The notes below the pieces were generated by a model. That model did no database searches. It was not told the DNA's origin and saw only the letters and a program-made list of their open reading frames with translations. Below, piece by piece: positions 1 through 5,892 of a stretch of DNA of 6,444 bases (position 1 is its first letter; every line of letters starts with the position of its first letter). Origin of the DNA: Lentisphaeria bacterium UBA1829 (lineage in GTDB: Bacteria > Verrucomicrobiota > Lentisphaeria > Victivallales > UBA1829). The translations under genes were made by a program, and so were the position numbers. The stretch is taken from positions 9,482 to 15,925 of the forward strand of contig DDJH01000241.1 in the NCBI GenBank assembly GCA_002338895.1, read 5' to 3'.

Positions 1-1628
1 CCGATCAGGTAGTCGATGCGGTCGAGATTCTCCGTTTGGAAATCGAGGGAGGAGGCGGCGCCTGTTCCGGCAAGGAGGTGGTCGAAGCCGGCAAAACGGA
101 TGATGTTGTAACCCAGGGAGGCAAAGTCGTCGGCAAGGGGTTCGCTTTCTTCATGGGACATGAAATTTGCATCTCCGGAGTTGTTAACCCCCCAGAAGCG
201 GACCGGTTTCCCGGGGCGCTTTTCAAATTCGAAATGATCGCCGGCTGCGCGCAGGAATCCGTATTTTCCGGCAGGTGCGTCAAGTAGATCGGAGAAATCC
301 AGGAGCGATCCCTTTTTCACGGGCTCCATCTGGCGGGTCTCGATAAACTCGTTTCCGGCGGAGAGAACGACGGGGCCGCTCTCTTCCGGAATGAGATCCG
401 CATCGGCAAGGGTGGCTCCGACGATCATCCAGACGGCGTTCCCGGCGGATCGGAAGCTCAGTTTCACCGGATTGCCGGAAAGCGCGATCCTCGTTGCGTA
501 GAGTCCGACTTTGGCGGACGGATTTTCCCCTTTCCAGACGGCGAATGCGTTTTTGAGAAAGCGGGGATTCCAGAAGTTGGCGGTATCCTCTCCGCTGAAG
601 AGGGTGTGTTTTTCCGTTTTCCCGTTGGAATAGGAGATGGTCACGGAGCCGATGGCAGTTCGTTTTGCGGGTTCCCAGCCAAGCGCGTTCAGAAGATAAA
701 GATAGTTTCCCTTCGCGCCGGGAGTGGTGACTTCGGCGGATTCCGGAAGCCATGGACGTTTCTGTCCGCGGAGGTTGATGCAGGATTTTCCGTTGTTCTG
801 GAGGGGATCGGTGATGTCGAAGAGGAGGCCGGAGAAGTTCTGCCGGCCGAGAGGGAGCATTCGAAGATCGTTGTCGGGGCCGCTGTCGCCCCATCCGCCC
901 TTTCTGTCGTTGGCCAGATCGTCCCGGAAGGCCATGTTGGCGGCGGCGGAAAGATCGAGAGGACGGGTTTCGTAGGGGAGATAGTGCAGCTCAAGAAGCA
1001 GATCCGCTTTCCGGAAGGTTTTTTCCGGCGCATTGAAATTCAGACGGAGCTCGCAGCTTTGCTGTCCCCATGCCCGATCGTCGTTCCAGGTCCCGGAGAA
1101 GTTTCCGCAGAGGCGGAGGATGCCGCGGCGGAGAGGTATTTCGATGCGGGAAGGGGCCCGGTTTTCAAACCAGATCTGTTTGCGGTCCGGCCGGAAGGTG
1201 TCGGAGAAGGATTTTTCTTCGCCGTTGATCCGGATCGGACGGTTTTTCAGAATCCGGTTGTCGAATCGGGCGGAGAGAACCAGCGCCCCCGTCTCCACCG
1301 GATCCTGCGAGGAAAGGGAGAGCTCCACTCTTGCCCGGTTGGGAACGGACAGATCCCTTGCCTCCAGATATTTGAATTCCCCCTGCCGGACGCGGAAGAG
1401 GCCGCTCCGCACCACACCTCTTCCGATTTCCGTTGAGCCGAATTCGCCGGGGAAGAAGGGATTGCTTTTTCCGGAACGGGTCAGGAATTTCCAGTTCCGG
1501 CTCCAGTGACGGATCTGGAAGGGGATTCCTTCCGCGCAGACGATGCTGTCCGGAGAAACGGTGAACGCGGATTCCGCGGCGGAAAGGAGAACGGGAAGAA
1601 GGAGAAACAGAAGAGAAAGTGTTTTCAT
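1..1628 (-). CDS. Secreted GH5-like (clan GH-A) glycoside hydrolase, N-terminal part; C-terminus beyond window
   Basis: Open from an ATG at 1628 to the left edge without a stop, giving 542 visible residues. Residues 1-18 form a signal peptide (MKTLSLLFLLLPVLLSAA, cleavage near Ala17/Ala18), so the product is exported. Residues about 20-210 look beta-rich and I do not recognise them. Residues about 223-355 hold a segment I associate with large Lentisphaerota/Planctomycetota glycosidases: DLSAAANMAFRDD, GGWGDSGPDNDLR, NNGKSCINLRG and YLLNALGWEP. A TIM barrel appears to begin at residue 475: KPVRFWGVNNSG (strand 1), SHEESEPLADDFASLGYN (helix 1), IIRFAGFDH (strand 2), as in GH5-type enzymes. The catalytic glutamates would lie beyond base 1, so activity and substrate cannot be read here. 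The start is supported by AGGA at 1637-1640, eight bases upstream, inside the last codons of the pseudopilin gene; only 4 bases separate the two, so they form one operon. Family is moderately sure, substrate unknown. Confidence 0.85.
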   Translation of the reverse strand, partial: MKTLSLLFLLLPVLLSAAESAFTVSPDSIVCAEGIPFQIRHWSRNWKFLTRSGKSNPFFPGEFGSTEIGRGVVRSGLFRVRQGEFKYLEARDLSVPNRARVELSLSSQDPVETGALVLSARFDNRILKNRPIRINGEEKSFSDTFRPDRKQIWFENRAPSRIEIPLRRGILRLCGNFSGTWNDDRAWGQQSCELRLNFNAPEKTFRKADLLLELHYLPYETRPLDLSAAANMAFRDDLANDRKGGWGDSGPDNDLRMLPLGRQNFSGLLFDITDPLQNNGKSCINLRGQKRPWLPESAEVTTPGAKGNYLYLLNALGWEPAKRTAIGSVTISYSNGKTEKHTLFSGEDTANFWNPRFLKNAFAVWKGENPSAKVGLYATRIALSGNPVKLSFRSAGNAVWMIVGATLADADLIPEESGPVVLSAGNEFIETRQMEPVKKGSLLDFSDLLDAPAGKYGFLRAAGDHFEFEKRPGKPVRFWGVNNSGDANFMSHEESEPLADDFASLGYNIIRFAGFDHLLAGTGAASSLDFQTENLDRIDYLI

Positions 1629-1632
1629 GAGA

Positions 1633-2358
1633 TCAGTCCTGAGGGCGGAAGTTGCGGAATTGCTTCAGATGATTGGAGTAGAAATAGGCGATGGCGTCAT
1701 AGCCGGGAACGGGGGAGCGGAGCACGGAGATGTGACCGTCCACCCAGGCGACCGTGCAGGCGCGCAGCTGCTGATGACGGGCAAGGACAACGCCCTGTCC
1801 GGAGCTGGTCCAGCGGGCGGGAACGATGCGGGCAAAGCCATAGACATTGACGCCGTCGCCATTAACTTTTGCCGCGGAGCTGTCGGCTGCGACGGAGTCC
1901 GACAGGAGAAATTTGCTGGAGGGACGCCGGACCATTCCCGTACGGGCAAAGCTGTATCCGTCGCAGACATTGTTGTCCAGTTCCCAGTTCAAGCCGTACT
2001 GGGTGAATTTCCAGTCCGGATGGTTTTCGTTCAGGACGATTCCCGCAGACGGAAGATAGGCTTTTTTCGCATAGCTCGGACAGGCCAGAAGACGAACATT
2101 GGGAATGTAATTTCCCCGATAGAGTTTGTCCCCCCAGTAGTGATCCGTCGCCCAGCGGTAGACGATCGGAAAATGATCGTTGGAATCCGCGCAGTAGGAG
2201 GCTATTCCGAGAACCAGCTGCTTTTCCTGATTGATGCATTGCGTCTGCTTTGCGGTCTCTCTTGCCCGGTTCAGCGCGGGGAGCAGCAGGCCCGCCAGAA
2301 TGGCGATGATCGCAATGACGATCAGCAGCTCTATCAGAGAAAATTTTACGATCCGCAT
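1633..2358 (-). CDS. Pseudopilin-like protein with prepilin-type N-terminal methylation motif
   Basis: 241 residues. The N-terminus [18 protein letters not shown] followed by [16 protein letters not shown] is a class III (type IV pilin/type II secretion) signal: short basic leader (residues 1-5), Phe6 as expected first mature residue, Glu10 at position +5, and one hydrophobic helix (about 7-29). The leader peptidase usually needs Gly at -1; here it is Lys5. The rest is a soluble domain with [13 protein letters not shown] (residues 84-96) and a C-terminal [16 protein letters not shown] block (194-209), the 'DGH' ending common in the large PVC family of such proteins. Five cysteines (41, 56, 93, 132, 201) might form disulfides outside the membrane. 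It probably sits anchored in the inner membrane facing the periplasm. It is the first gene of an operon with the secreted glycosidase downstream, which suggests a part in glycan capture or enzyme display rather than a true pilus; this is inference. The start has AAAGGA at 2366-2371, seven bases upstream. Confidence 0.9.
   Translation of the reverse strand: MRIVKFSLIELLIVIAIIAILAGLLLPALNRARETAKQTQCINQEKQLVLGIASYCADSNDHFPIVYRWATDHYWGDKLYRGNYIPNVRLLACPSYAKKAYLPSAGIVLNENHPDWKFTQYGLNWELDNNVCDGYSFARTGMVRRPSSKFLLSDSVAADSSAAKVNGDGVNVYGFARIVPARWTSSGQGVVLARHQQLRACTVAWVDGHISVLRSPVPGYDAIAYFYSNHLKQFRNFRPQD
1637..1640 (-). promoter_or_regulatory. Ribosome binding site of the secreted glycosidase gene
   Basis: AGGA on the minus strand, 8 bases before the ATG at 1628. 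It lies within the final codons of the pseudopilin gene, which points to coupled translation of the two genes. Confidence 0.55.
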
Positions 2359-2365
2359 TCCACGA

Positions 2366-2371
2366 TCCTTT
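2366..2371 (-). promoter_or_regulatory. Ribosome binding site of the pseudopilin gene
   Basis: Reads AAAGGA on the minus strand, 7 bases before the ATG at 2358. It is the clearest Shine-Dalgarno sequence in the window and fixes this start. Confidence 0.75.
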
Positions 2372-2378
2372 CTTTATT

Positions 2379-2394
2379 TCTTTTTTGATTGAAA
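2379..2394. repeat. Left arm of perfect 16-bp inverted repeat; candidate regulator operator
   Basis: TCTTTTTTGATTGAAA on the plus strand; its exact reverse complement is at 2452-2467. Relative to the predicted starts it is centred near -48 of the regulator promoter and lies at about +16 to +31 of the pseudopilin promoter. Candidate binding site for the AraC-family protein encoded next to it; binding is inferred, not seen. Confidence 0.6.
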
Positions 2395-2399
2395 TGTTC

Positions 2400-2428
2400 T
2401 TGACTTTCTTTTTTCATTATACTATATT
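2400..2428 (+). promoter_or_regulatory. Promoter of the AraC-family regulator gene
   Basis: TTGACT (2400-2405) and TATATT (2423-2428) are separated by 17 bases, close to sigma70 consensus. The predicted start is near 2435, giving a leader of about 49 bases to the ATG at 2484. It overlaps the divergent promoter almost completely, so RNA polymerase is unlikely to occupy both at once. A position downstream of 2430 for the transcript start also argues against the in-frame TTG (2385) and ATG (2394) as real starts. Confidence 0.6.
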
Positions 2429-2444
2429 TCCCTCCGTAATACAA
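2416..2444 (-). promoter_or_regulatory. Promoter of the pseudopilin-glycosidase operon
   Basis: On the minus strand there is a perfect -10 TATAAT (2421-2416) and a -35 TTGTAT (2444-2439, TTG core only) separated by exactly 17 bases. Transcription would start near 2409, giving a leader of about 50 bases. The weak -35 box fits a promoter that needs an activator. The right arm of the flanking repeat (2452-2467) would be centred near -50, just upstream of the -35 box, where AraC-type activators often bind. Confidence 0.65.
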
Positions 2445-2451
2445 GAGACAC

Positions 2452-2467
2452 TTTCAATCAAAAAAGA
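2452..2467. repeat. Right arm of perfect 16-bp inverted repeat; candidate regulator operator
   Basis: TTTCAATCAAAAAAGA on the plus strand, the exact reverse complement of 2379-2394. Arm centres are 73 bp apart, close to seven helical turns, which would put both sites on the same face of the DNA. It is centred near -50 of the pseudopilin promoter and at about +17 to +32 of the regulator transcript. Confidence 0.6.
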
Positions 2468-2483
2468 GATTCTTCATTCCAAG

Positions 2484-3368
2484 ATGAAAGACGACGCTTC
2501 CCCCAGCTATTTTCGTACGAGAATGAACGCTTCCGCCTCCCCGGAAATCGCTCTTCCCTTCTATGCGCACAATACGGGGATTCTGGAATTGAAACAGGGC
2601 CAAACCGATCATTCCGGAGGGATTTTAAATCCATTTGTCCGGGTTTCCTGGATCCTTTCCGGACAGTGCGAGACGCTGATTTCCGACCGCTCCGTTCTAG
2701 TGGGGCCGAATACTGTTTTTTATACACTGTTTCACGAGGAGCGGCGGATCCGCTGCATTTCGAAAAACTGTCGGATCCGCTGGTTCTGTTTTGACGGACC
2801 GCTAGCGGAGGCGTTTCTTCTGGGATTCCGGTATCCGCGCCTGCTGACTGCGGGACCGTATCCGGAGAGTCTGTTCGGGGAACTGGACCGCATCATGACC
2901 GATGATACTCCTGCGTGCATCCGGCGGAAGAGCTGTCTGATCATGGAGATCCTGTGCGCGGTGGCTCCGGAAGAGGACTGGCTGAGGCAGACCGAAAAAA
3001 TTGTTCCTCAGAGCCTGGCTCTGATTCACCGAAACCTGGGCAATGCGGATTTCGGGCTGGAGACATTGTGTGAATATTTCCACATTTCGCCGGCAACCCT
3101 GACTCGTCTCTTCCGGAAGCATACACAGATTTCGCCGGGACGCTATATTCTGAATATGCGTCTTTCCAAAGCGCTCTCGCTGCTGACCGGAACAGATTTG
3201 TCTGTGGAGCGGATCGCGGGGCAATGCGGATTTCGGGATCGTTCCTCGTTCACGCGGTTCATCCGTCGGAGCCGCGGCTGTTCTCCGACGGAATACCGGA
3301 AACGGCAGGAACAGAAATATTCATCCGCTCCCGGTTCCGGAAGATCCGGTGACCCCACCGACTTCTGA
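2484..3368 (+). CDS. AraC-family transcriptional regulator
   Basis: 294 residues from the ATG at 2484. The frame is open further upstream (TTG 2385, ATG 2394), but those codons lie in the AT-rich promoter, and residues encoded before 2484 do not look like a protein domain; an ATG at 2523 is a second option, since no strong Shine-Dalgarno sequence precedes either. Residues about 30-115 fit a cupin-like sensor domain (FVRVSWILSGQCETLI, then VLVGPNTVFYTLFHEERRIRC), probably for a sugar ligand. The C-terminal AraC DNA-binding domain spans about 175-273: first helix-turn-helix LETLCEYFHISPATLTRLFRK (192-212), linker helix ISPGRYILNMRLSKALSLL, second helix-turn-helix SVERIAGQCGFRDRSSFTRFIR (240-261), then the typical SPTEYRK. 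A basic, Gly/Ser/Pro-rich tail of about 20 residues ends it. It is transcribed divergently from the pseudopilin operon and converges on GH3, so it is the likely local regulator. Confidence 0.93.
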   Translation: MKDDASPSYFRTRMNASASPEIALPFYAHNTGILELKQGQTDHSGGILNPFVRVSWILSGQCETLISDRSVLVGPNTVFYTLFHEERRIRCISKNCRIRWFCFDGPLAEAFLLGFRYPRLLTAGPYPESLFGELDRIMTDDTPACIRRKSCLIMEILCAVAPEEDWLRQTEKIVPQSLALIHRNLGNADFGLETLCEYFHISPATLTRLFRKHTQISPGRYILNMRLSKALSLLTGTDLSVERIAGQCGFRDRSSFTRFIRRSRGCSPTEYRKRQEQKYSSAPGSGRSGDPTDF

Positions 3369-3376
3369 AAACAGTT

Positions 3377-3399
3377 GGGAAGAGGAAGATCCTCTTCCC
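3377..3399. terminator. Hairpin between convergent regulator and GH3 genes
   Basis: Perfect 10-bp stem GGGAAGAGGA / TCCTCTTCCC with a 3-base loop AGA, starting nine bases after the regulator stop. On the plus strand the nearest T-run (3419-3424) is 19 bases away. On the minus strand a TTTT follows six bases after the stem. It is placed where a shared bidirectional terminator is expected, but the T-tracts are poor, so intrinsic activity is uncertain. Confidence 0.5.
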
Positions 3400-3445
3400 C
3401 GCCGAAGGGAAACAGACATTTTTTCTGCTGCCGTTCCTGTTTTTC

Positions 3446-5713
3446 TTAATTTTTCTCGAATTCAAAATCCAGTTGCAGGAGCGCACCGGGGTCTCCGCCG
3501 GCGAAAATCCGGAACGGACCCGCATCCAGATGGAATTCCCCGTTGCGGTCGTACACTCCGAGCGCCTCATCGGTCAGTTCCACCTCGATCTGCTCTTCCT
3601 CACCCGGAGCCAGATGGATCCGCCGGAAGGCAAACAGTTCCCGCTCCGGACGGATCACAAAACCGGAACGCGCCTGAAGATAAAACTGGACAACTTCATC
3701 CGACTCCCTCGATCCCGTATTCCGGCAGAGCAGAGAGACTTTGCGTCCGCTGATCTTCAGATCCCGGTATGCAAACGTGGTATAGCTCAGTCCGAATCCG
3801 AACGGCAGGAGAGGGGTTCCCGGAGAGTCGATATAGTTCGGTCTTGCAAGATTGACCGCGTTGCAGTGAACCGGAAGCTGGCCGACGCTGCGCGGAAGCG
3901 AGACCGGTAATTTCCCGCCGGGGGAGACCAGCCCGAACAACGCTTCCGCAATCGCCTCTCCTCCCAGCATGCCCGGATACCAGGCACAGAGAAGTGCGGA
4001 GGATTTTTCAAGCACCTCCTCCAGAAGAAGGGGACGCCCCATGATCGGAATTGTGACAACGGGTTTTCCTGTCGATGCCAGAAGTCGGAAGAGTTCCATC
4101 TGCACTCCGCTCAAGTTGAGCGTTGCGCGATCGGTTCCTTCGCCGGATTCCTTTTCCGTCGTATCGCTGTCGGAAACCAGAGGAGTCAAGGCCGCTCCGG
4201 TCACCGGATCGGTCTGCACATTTCCGAAGCGGGTGCTGCATCCTCCGGGAACGTAGATGATCACATCCGATTCCTCCGCAAGTTTGAGCGCTTCGGGGAA
4301 TCCGCTTCGGTCCATGTTCCGGATTCCGCAGCCGCGCGCGCTGGCGACCCGGATCCCGGACTTCTCCGCAAGATGACGGATTCCGTCCAGAACGGTGCAG
4401 AGATTCTCCTTGCGCTGCGGCGCCGTGTAATCCCCCAGCATAGACATGCCCTGATCCGCGTTGGGGCCGATGACCGCAAGAGAGCGAATCGAGCGGGAGA
4501 GGGGAAGAGTGCCATCGTTTTTCAGGAGAACCAGCGATTCCCGTGCCGTTTTCAGGGCAACTTCCCGGTGCGGGGCGGAGGCGAACACTGTTTCCGGTTT
4601 CCCGTCGGTATAGGGGTGGTCGAACAACCCGAGGGCGAACTTGATTTCCAGCATTCGTCCGGCGGCAAGGTCCAGATCCGACTCCCGGATCAGGCCGCTT
4701 TCCCAGGCCTCCATCAGATATTGTCCGCATTCGGCGAGAGTGCTGTGTCCGGAATCTCCGTCACATCCCGCCTGGAGGGCGCGTGCCGCCGCATGTTTTT
4801 TGTCTCTGGTCAGACGGCGGTAGCAGAGCATTTCAATGGCTCCCGCATCGGCCGCGACAAATCCTTTGAACTGGAGCTTCCCGCGCAGGATCTCGTTGAG
4901 GAGCAGAGAACTTCCGGTGCACGGTTCTCCATCCACATCGTGATAGGTGCACATGACAAAGGCCGCTCCTTCCCGGATGCAGGTCCGGAAGGGACGGAGA
5001 TCCTGATTGTACAGAACCTGAAGACCTTCATACACGGTGTTCTGATTGTGTCCGCCTTCGCTGCGTCCTCCGCCGACGTAGTGCTTGAGAGTCGGTTCCA
5101 CGCGGAAGTGACGCATTCCTTTCACCATCGCTCCGGCAAGTTCGGAGACCAGAAACGGATTTTCCGAGAAACACTCTTCCACCCGGCTCCAGCGGGGGTC
5201 CATCGCCAGATCCAGGATCGGGGCGTAGAGCGATCCGATGCCCGCCGCTTCGCTTTCCCGTCCCATGACTTTTCCGATCTCTTCGAGCAGAGGCGCATCG
5301 AACGTCGCCCCCATTCCGAGCGATGCGGGAAAGACGGTTGTGTCCAGCGCCATCATCCCGTGCGGCGCCTCTTCGACAAACAGAAACGGAATCTTCCACC
5401 GGGAGCTTTCCAGCGCCAGCTTTTGAAAAAGATTGCGGGCGGAGCGGGCCATTTCAGCGGGGATTCCGTTTTCGAATCCGCGTTTTGTCCACCAGTCGGC
5501 CCGCAGAACGCCGTAAATGGTGCCGAAGAGGCGGCGGTGCATCTGTTCGACGAAATCCGAGTTCAGGGTGATTGCGGTGCCGTTTCGGGAATAGGCGTCG
5601 AATCCTCTTCCTTTGCAGAGCTGGCCGATTTTTTCGTTCACGCTCATTTTCCGCAGGAGGTCCTCGCTGCGGAGTCGGGGGGAGAGGGAGGAATCCAGAT
5701 ATTGGGCTGTCAT
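3446..5713 (-). CDS. Glycoside hydrolase family 3 (beta-glucosidase/beta-xylosidase-like), cytoplasmic
   Basis: 755 residues, full length for a three-domain GH3 exo-glycosidase that releases terminal beta-linked sugars by a retaining mechanism. The start keeps the usual opening YLDSSLSPRLRSEDLLRKM. Barrel domain (about 5-365): FVEEAPHGM (112-120), DPRWSRVEE (172-180), KHYVGGGRSEGGHNQN (210-225) for substrate binding, and the nucleophile loop GFVAADAGAIEML with Asp289. The residue before the nucleophile is Ala288 where most members have Ser. Sandwich domain (about 390-610): LLKNDGTLPL, AVIGPNAD, and SGEGTDRATLNLSG with Glu525 as the likely acid/base. PFGFGLSYTTF (637-647) leads into a C-terminal fibronectin III-like domain (about 650-738: DEVVQFYLQ, RPERELFAFRRIHLAPGE). 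No signal peptide, so it should act on imported oligosaccharides. The EE-P-HG form of the first motif resembles the xylosidase/glucosidase subgroup, but sugar specificity cannot be fixed. The ribosome binding site is weak (AGG 12 bases upstream). Confidence 0.95.
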   Translation of the reverse strand: MTAQYLDSSLSPRLRSEDLLRKMSVNEKIGQLCKGRGFDAYSRNGTAITLNSDFVEQMHRRLFGTIYGVLRADWWTKRGFENGIPAEMARSARNLFQKLALESSRWKIPFLFVEEAPHGMMALDTTVFPASLGMGATFDAPLLEEIGKVMGRESEAAGIGSLYAPILDLAMDPRWSRVEECFSENPFLVSELAGAMVKGMRHFRVEPTLKHYVGGGRSEGGHNQNTVYEGLQVLYNQDLRPFRTCIREGAAFVMCTYHDVDGEPCTGSSLLLNEILRGKLQFKGFVAADAGAIEMLCYRRLTRDKKHAAARALQAGCDGDSGHSTLAECGQYLMEAWESGLIRESDLDLAAGRMLEIKFALGLFDHPYTDGKPETVFASAPHREVALKTARESLVLLKNDGTLPLSRSIRSLAVIGPNADQGMSMLGDYTAPQRKENLCTVLDGIRHLAEKSGIRVASARGCGIRNMDRSGFPEALKLAEESDVIIYVPGGCSTRFGNVQTDPVTGAALTPLVSDSDTTEKESGEGTDRATLNLSGVQMELFRLLASTGKPVVTIPIMGRPLLLEEVLEKSSALLCAWYPGMLGGEAIAEALFGLVSPGGKLPVSLPRSVGQLPVHCNAVNLARPNYIDSPGTPLLPFGFGLSYTTFAYRDLKISGRKVSLLCRNTGSRESDEVVQFYLQARSGFVIRPERELFAFRRIHLAPGEEEQIEVELTDEALGVYDRNGEFHLDAGPFRIFAGGDPGALLQLDFEFEKN

Positions 5714-5728
5714 AGCTGTCTGCTGCCT

Positions 5729-5741
5729 TTTTTTGAATGAA
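5729..5741 (-). repeat. Near-copy of the control-region repeat in front of GH3
   Basis: On the minus strand reads TTCATTCAAAAAA, matching 12 of 13 bases of TTCAATCAAAAAA in the arms at 2379-2394 and 2452-2467. It lies 15 bases before the GH3 start and points the same way relative to its gene as the other two copies do to theirs. Possible third operator for the AraC-family protein, or a shared A-rich translation leader. The A-run lowers its significance. Confidence 0.4.
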
Positions 5742-5756
5742 TATGACGGAATGTTG

Positions 5757-5808
5757 AAAAAATACAGGGCGTTTTTCCATTTTTCAAGAGAAAAACGCCG
5801 ATTTTTTT
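5757..5808. terminator. Bidirectional intrinsic terminator downstream of GH130
   Basis: Perfect 10-bp stem GGCGTTTTTC (5768-5777) / GAAAAACGCC (5790-5799) with a 12-base loop. On the minus strand, the direction of the GH130 gene, six T follow five bases after the stem (5762-5757). On the plus strand seven T follow two bases after it (5802-5808), a stronger arrangement although no plus-strand gene ends here. It most likely separates GH130 transcription from GH3. Confidence 0.65.
5759..5787 (-). promoter_or_regulatory. Candidate promoter of the GH3 gene
   Basis: On the minus strand TTGAAA (5787-5782) and TATTTT (5764-5759) are 17 bases apart, with a predicted start near 5752 and a leader of about 38 bases. 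The -35 box lies in the loop of the terminator-like hairpin and the -10 overlaps its minus-strand T-run, so chance resemblance in AT-rich DNA is a real possibility. Confidence 0.35.
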
Positions 5809-5869
5809 ACGGGTGGACATGGTTCACGATTTCGGTCGCAGGGACGGAATCGGAACGAAGTCCACCTGT
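5809..5869. other. Long imperfect hairpin (61 nt) of unknown function in the GH130-GH3 gap
   Basis: Nearly the whole stretch folds on itself: 5809-5818 pairs with 5860-5869 (10 pairs), then a 3x3 internal loop, 5822-5825 with 5853-5856 (4 pairs), a bulged A at 5826, and 5827-5834 with 5845-5852 (8 pairs), closing a 10-base loop. That is 22 pairs. Two are G-U pairs (5811-5867 and 5832-5847) only when the plus strand is the RNA; on the minus strand they become A-C mismatches. It begins 24 bases after the GH130 stop and directly abuts the terminator hairpin. It could be a 3' mRNA stabiliser, a repeat element of REP type, or part of a plus-strand RNA. No coding potential is evident. Confidence 0.55.
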
Positions 5870-5892
5870 CTGGAAAATGGGGGGATGTTGTC

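Noticed and set aside
606..1436. Plus-strand open frame of 276 codons
   Set aside because: Antisense to the secreted glycosidase, whose frame is continuous with a signal peptide and family-like motifs; no domain in the shadow frame.
1543..2388. Plus-strand open frame of 281 codons
   Set aside because: Antisense to the pseudopilin gene, which has an unmistakable N-terminal motif and a good ribosome binding site.
2385..2483. 33-codon N-terminal extension of the AraC-family regulator from a TTG
   Set aside because: It covers both promoter elements and the predicted transcript start; its hydrophobic FLTFFFHYTIF stretch is what AT-rich promoter DNA encodes by chance.
3407..3445. Second hairpin, 3407-3415 with 3437-3445
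   Set aside because: Needs two G-U pairs and a 21-base loop; weaker than the perfect stem at 3377-3399 and not followed by a clean T-run.
4373..5740. Plus-strand open frame of 455 codons
   Set aside because: Entirely antisense to the GH3 gene, which shows full-length family motifs; the product has no recognisable domain. GC-rich codon use leaves the opposite strand open.
5809..5869. Hairpin as an integron attC site or an IS200/IS605 end
   Set aside because: No GTT-type core sites at the ends, no gene cassette structure and no transposase in the window.
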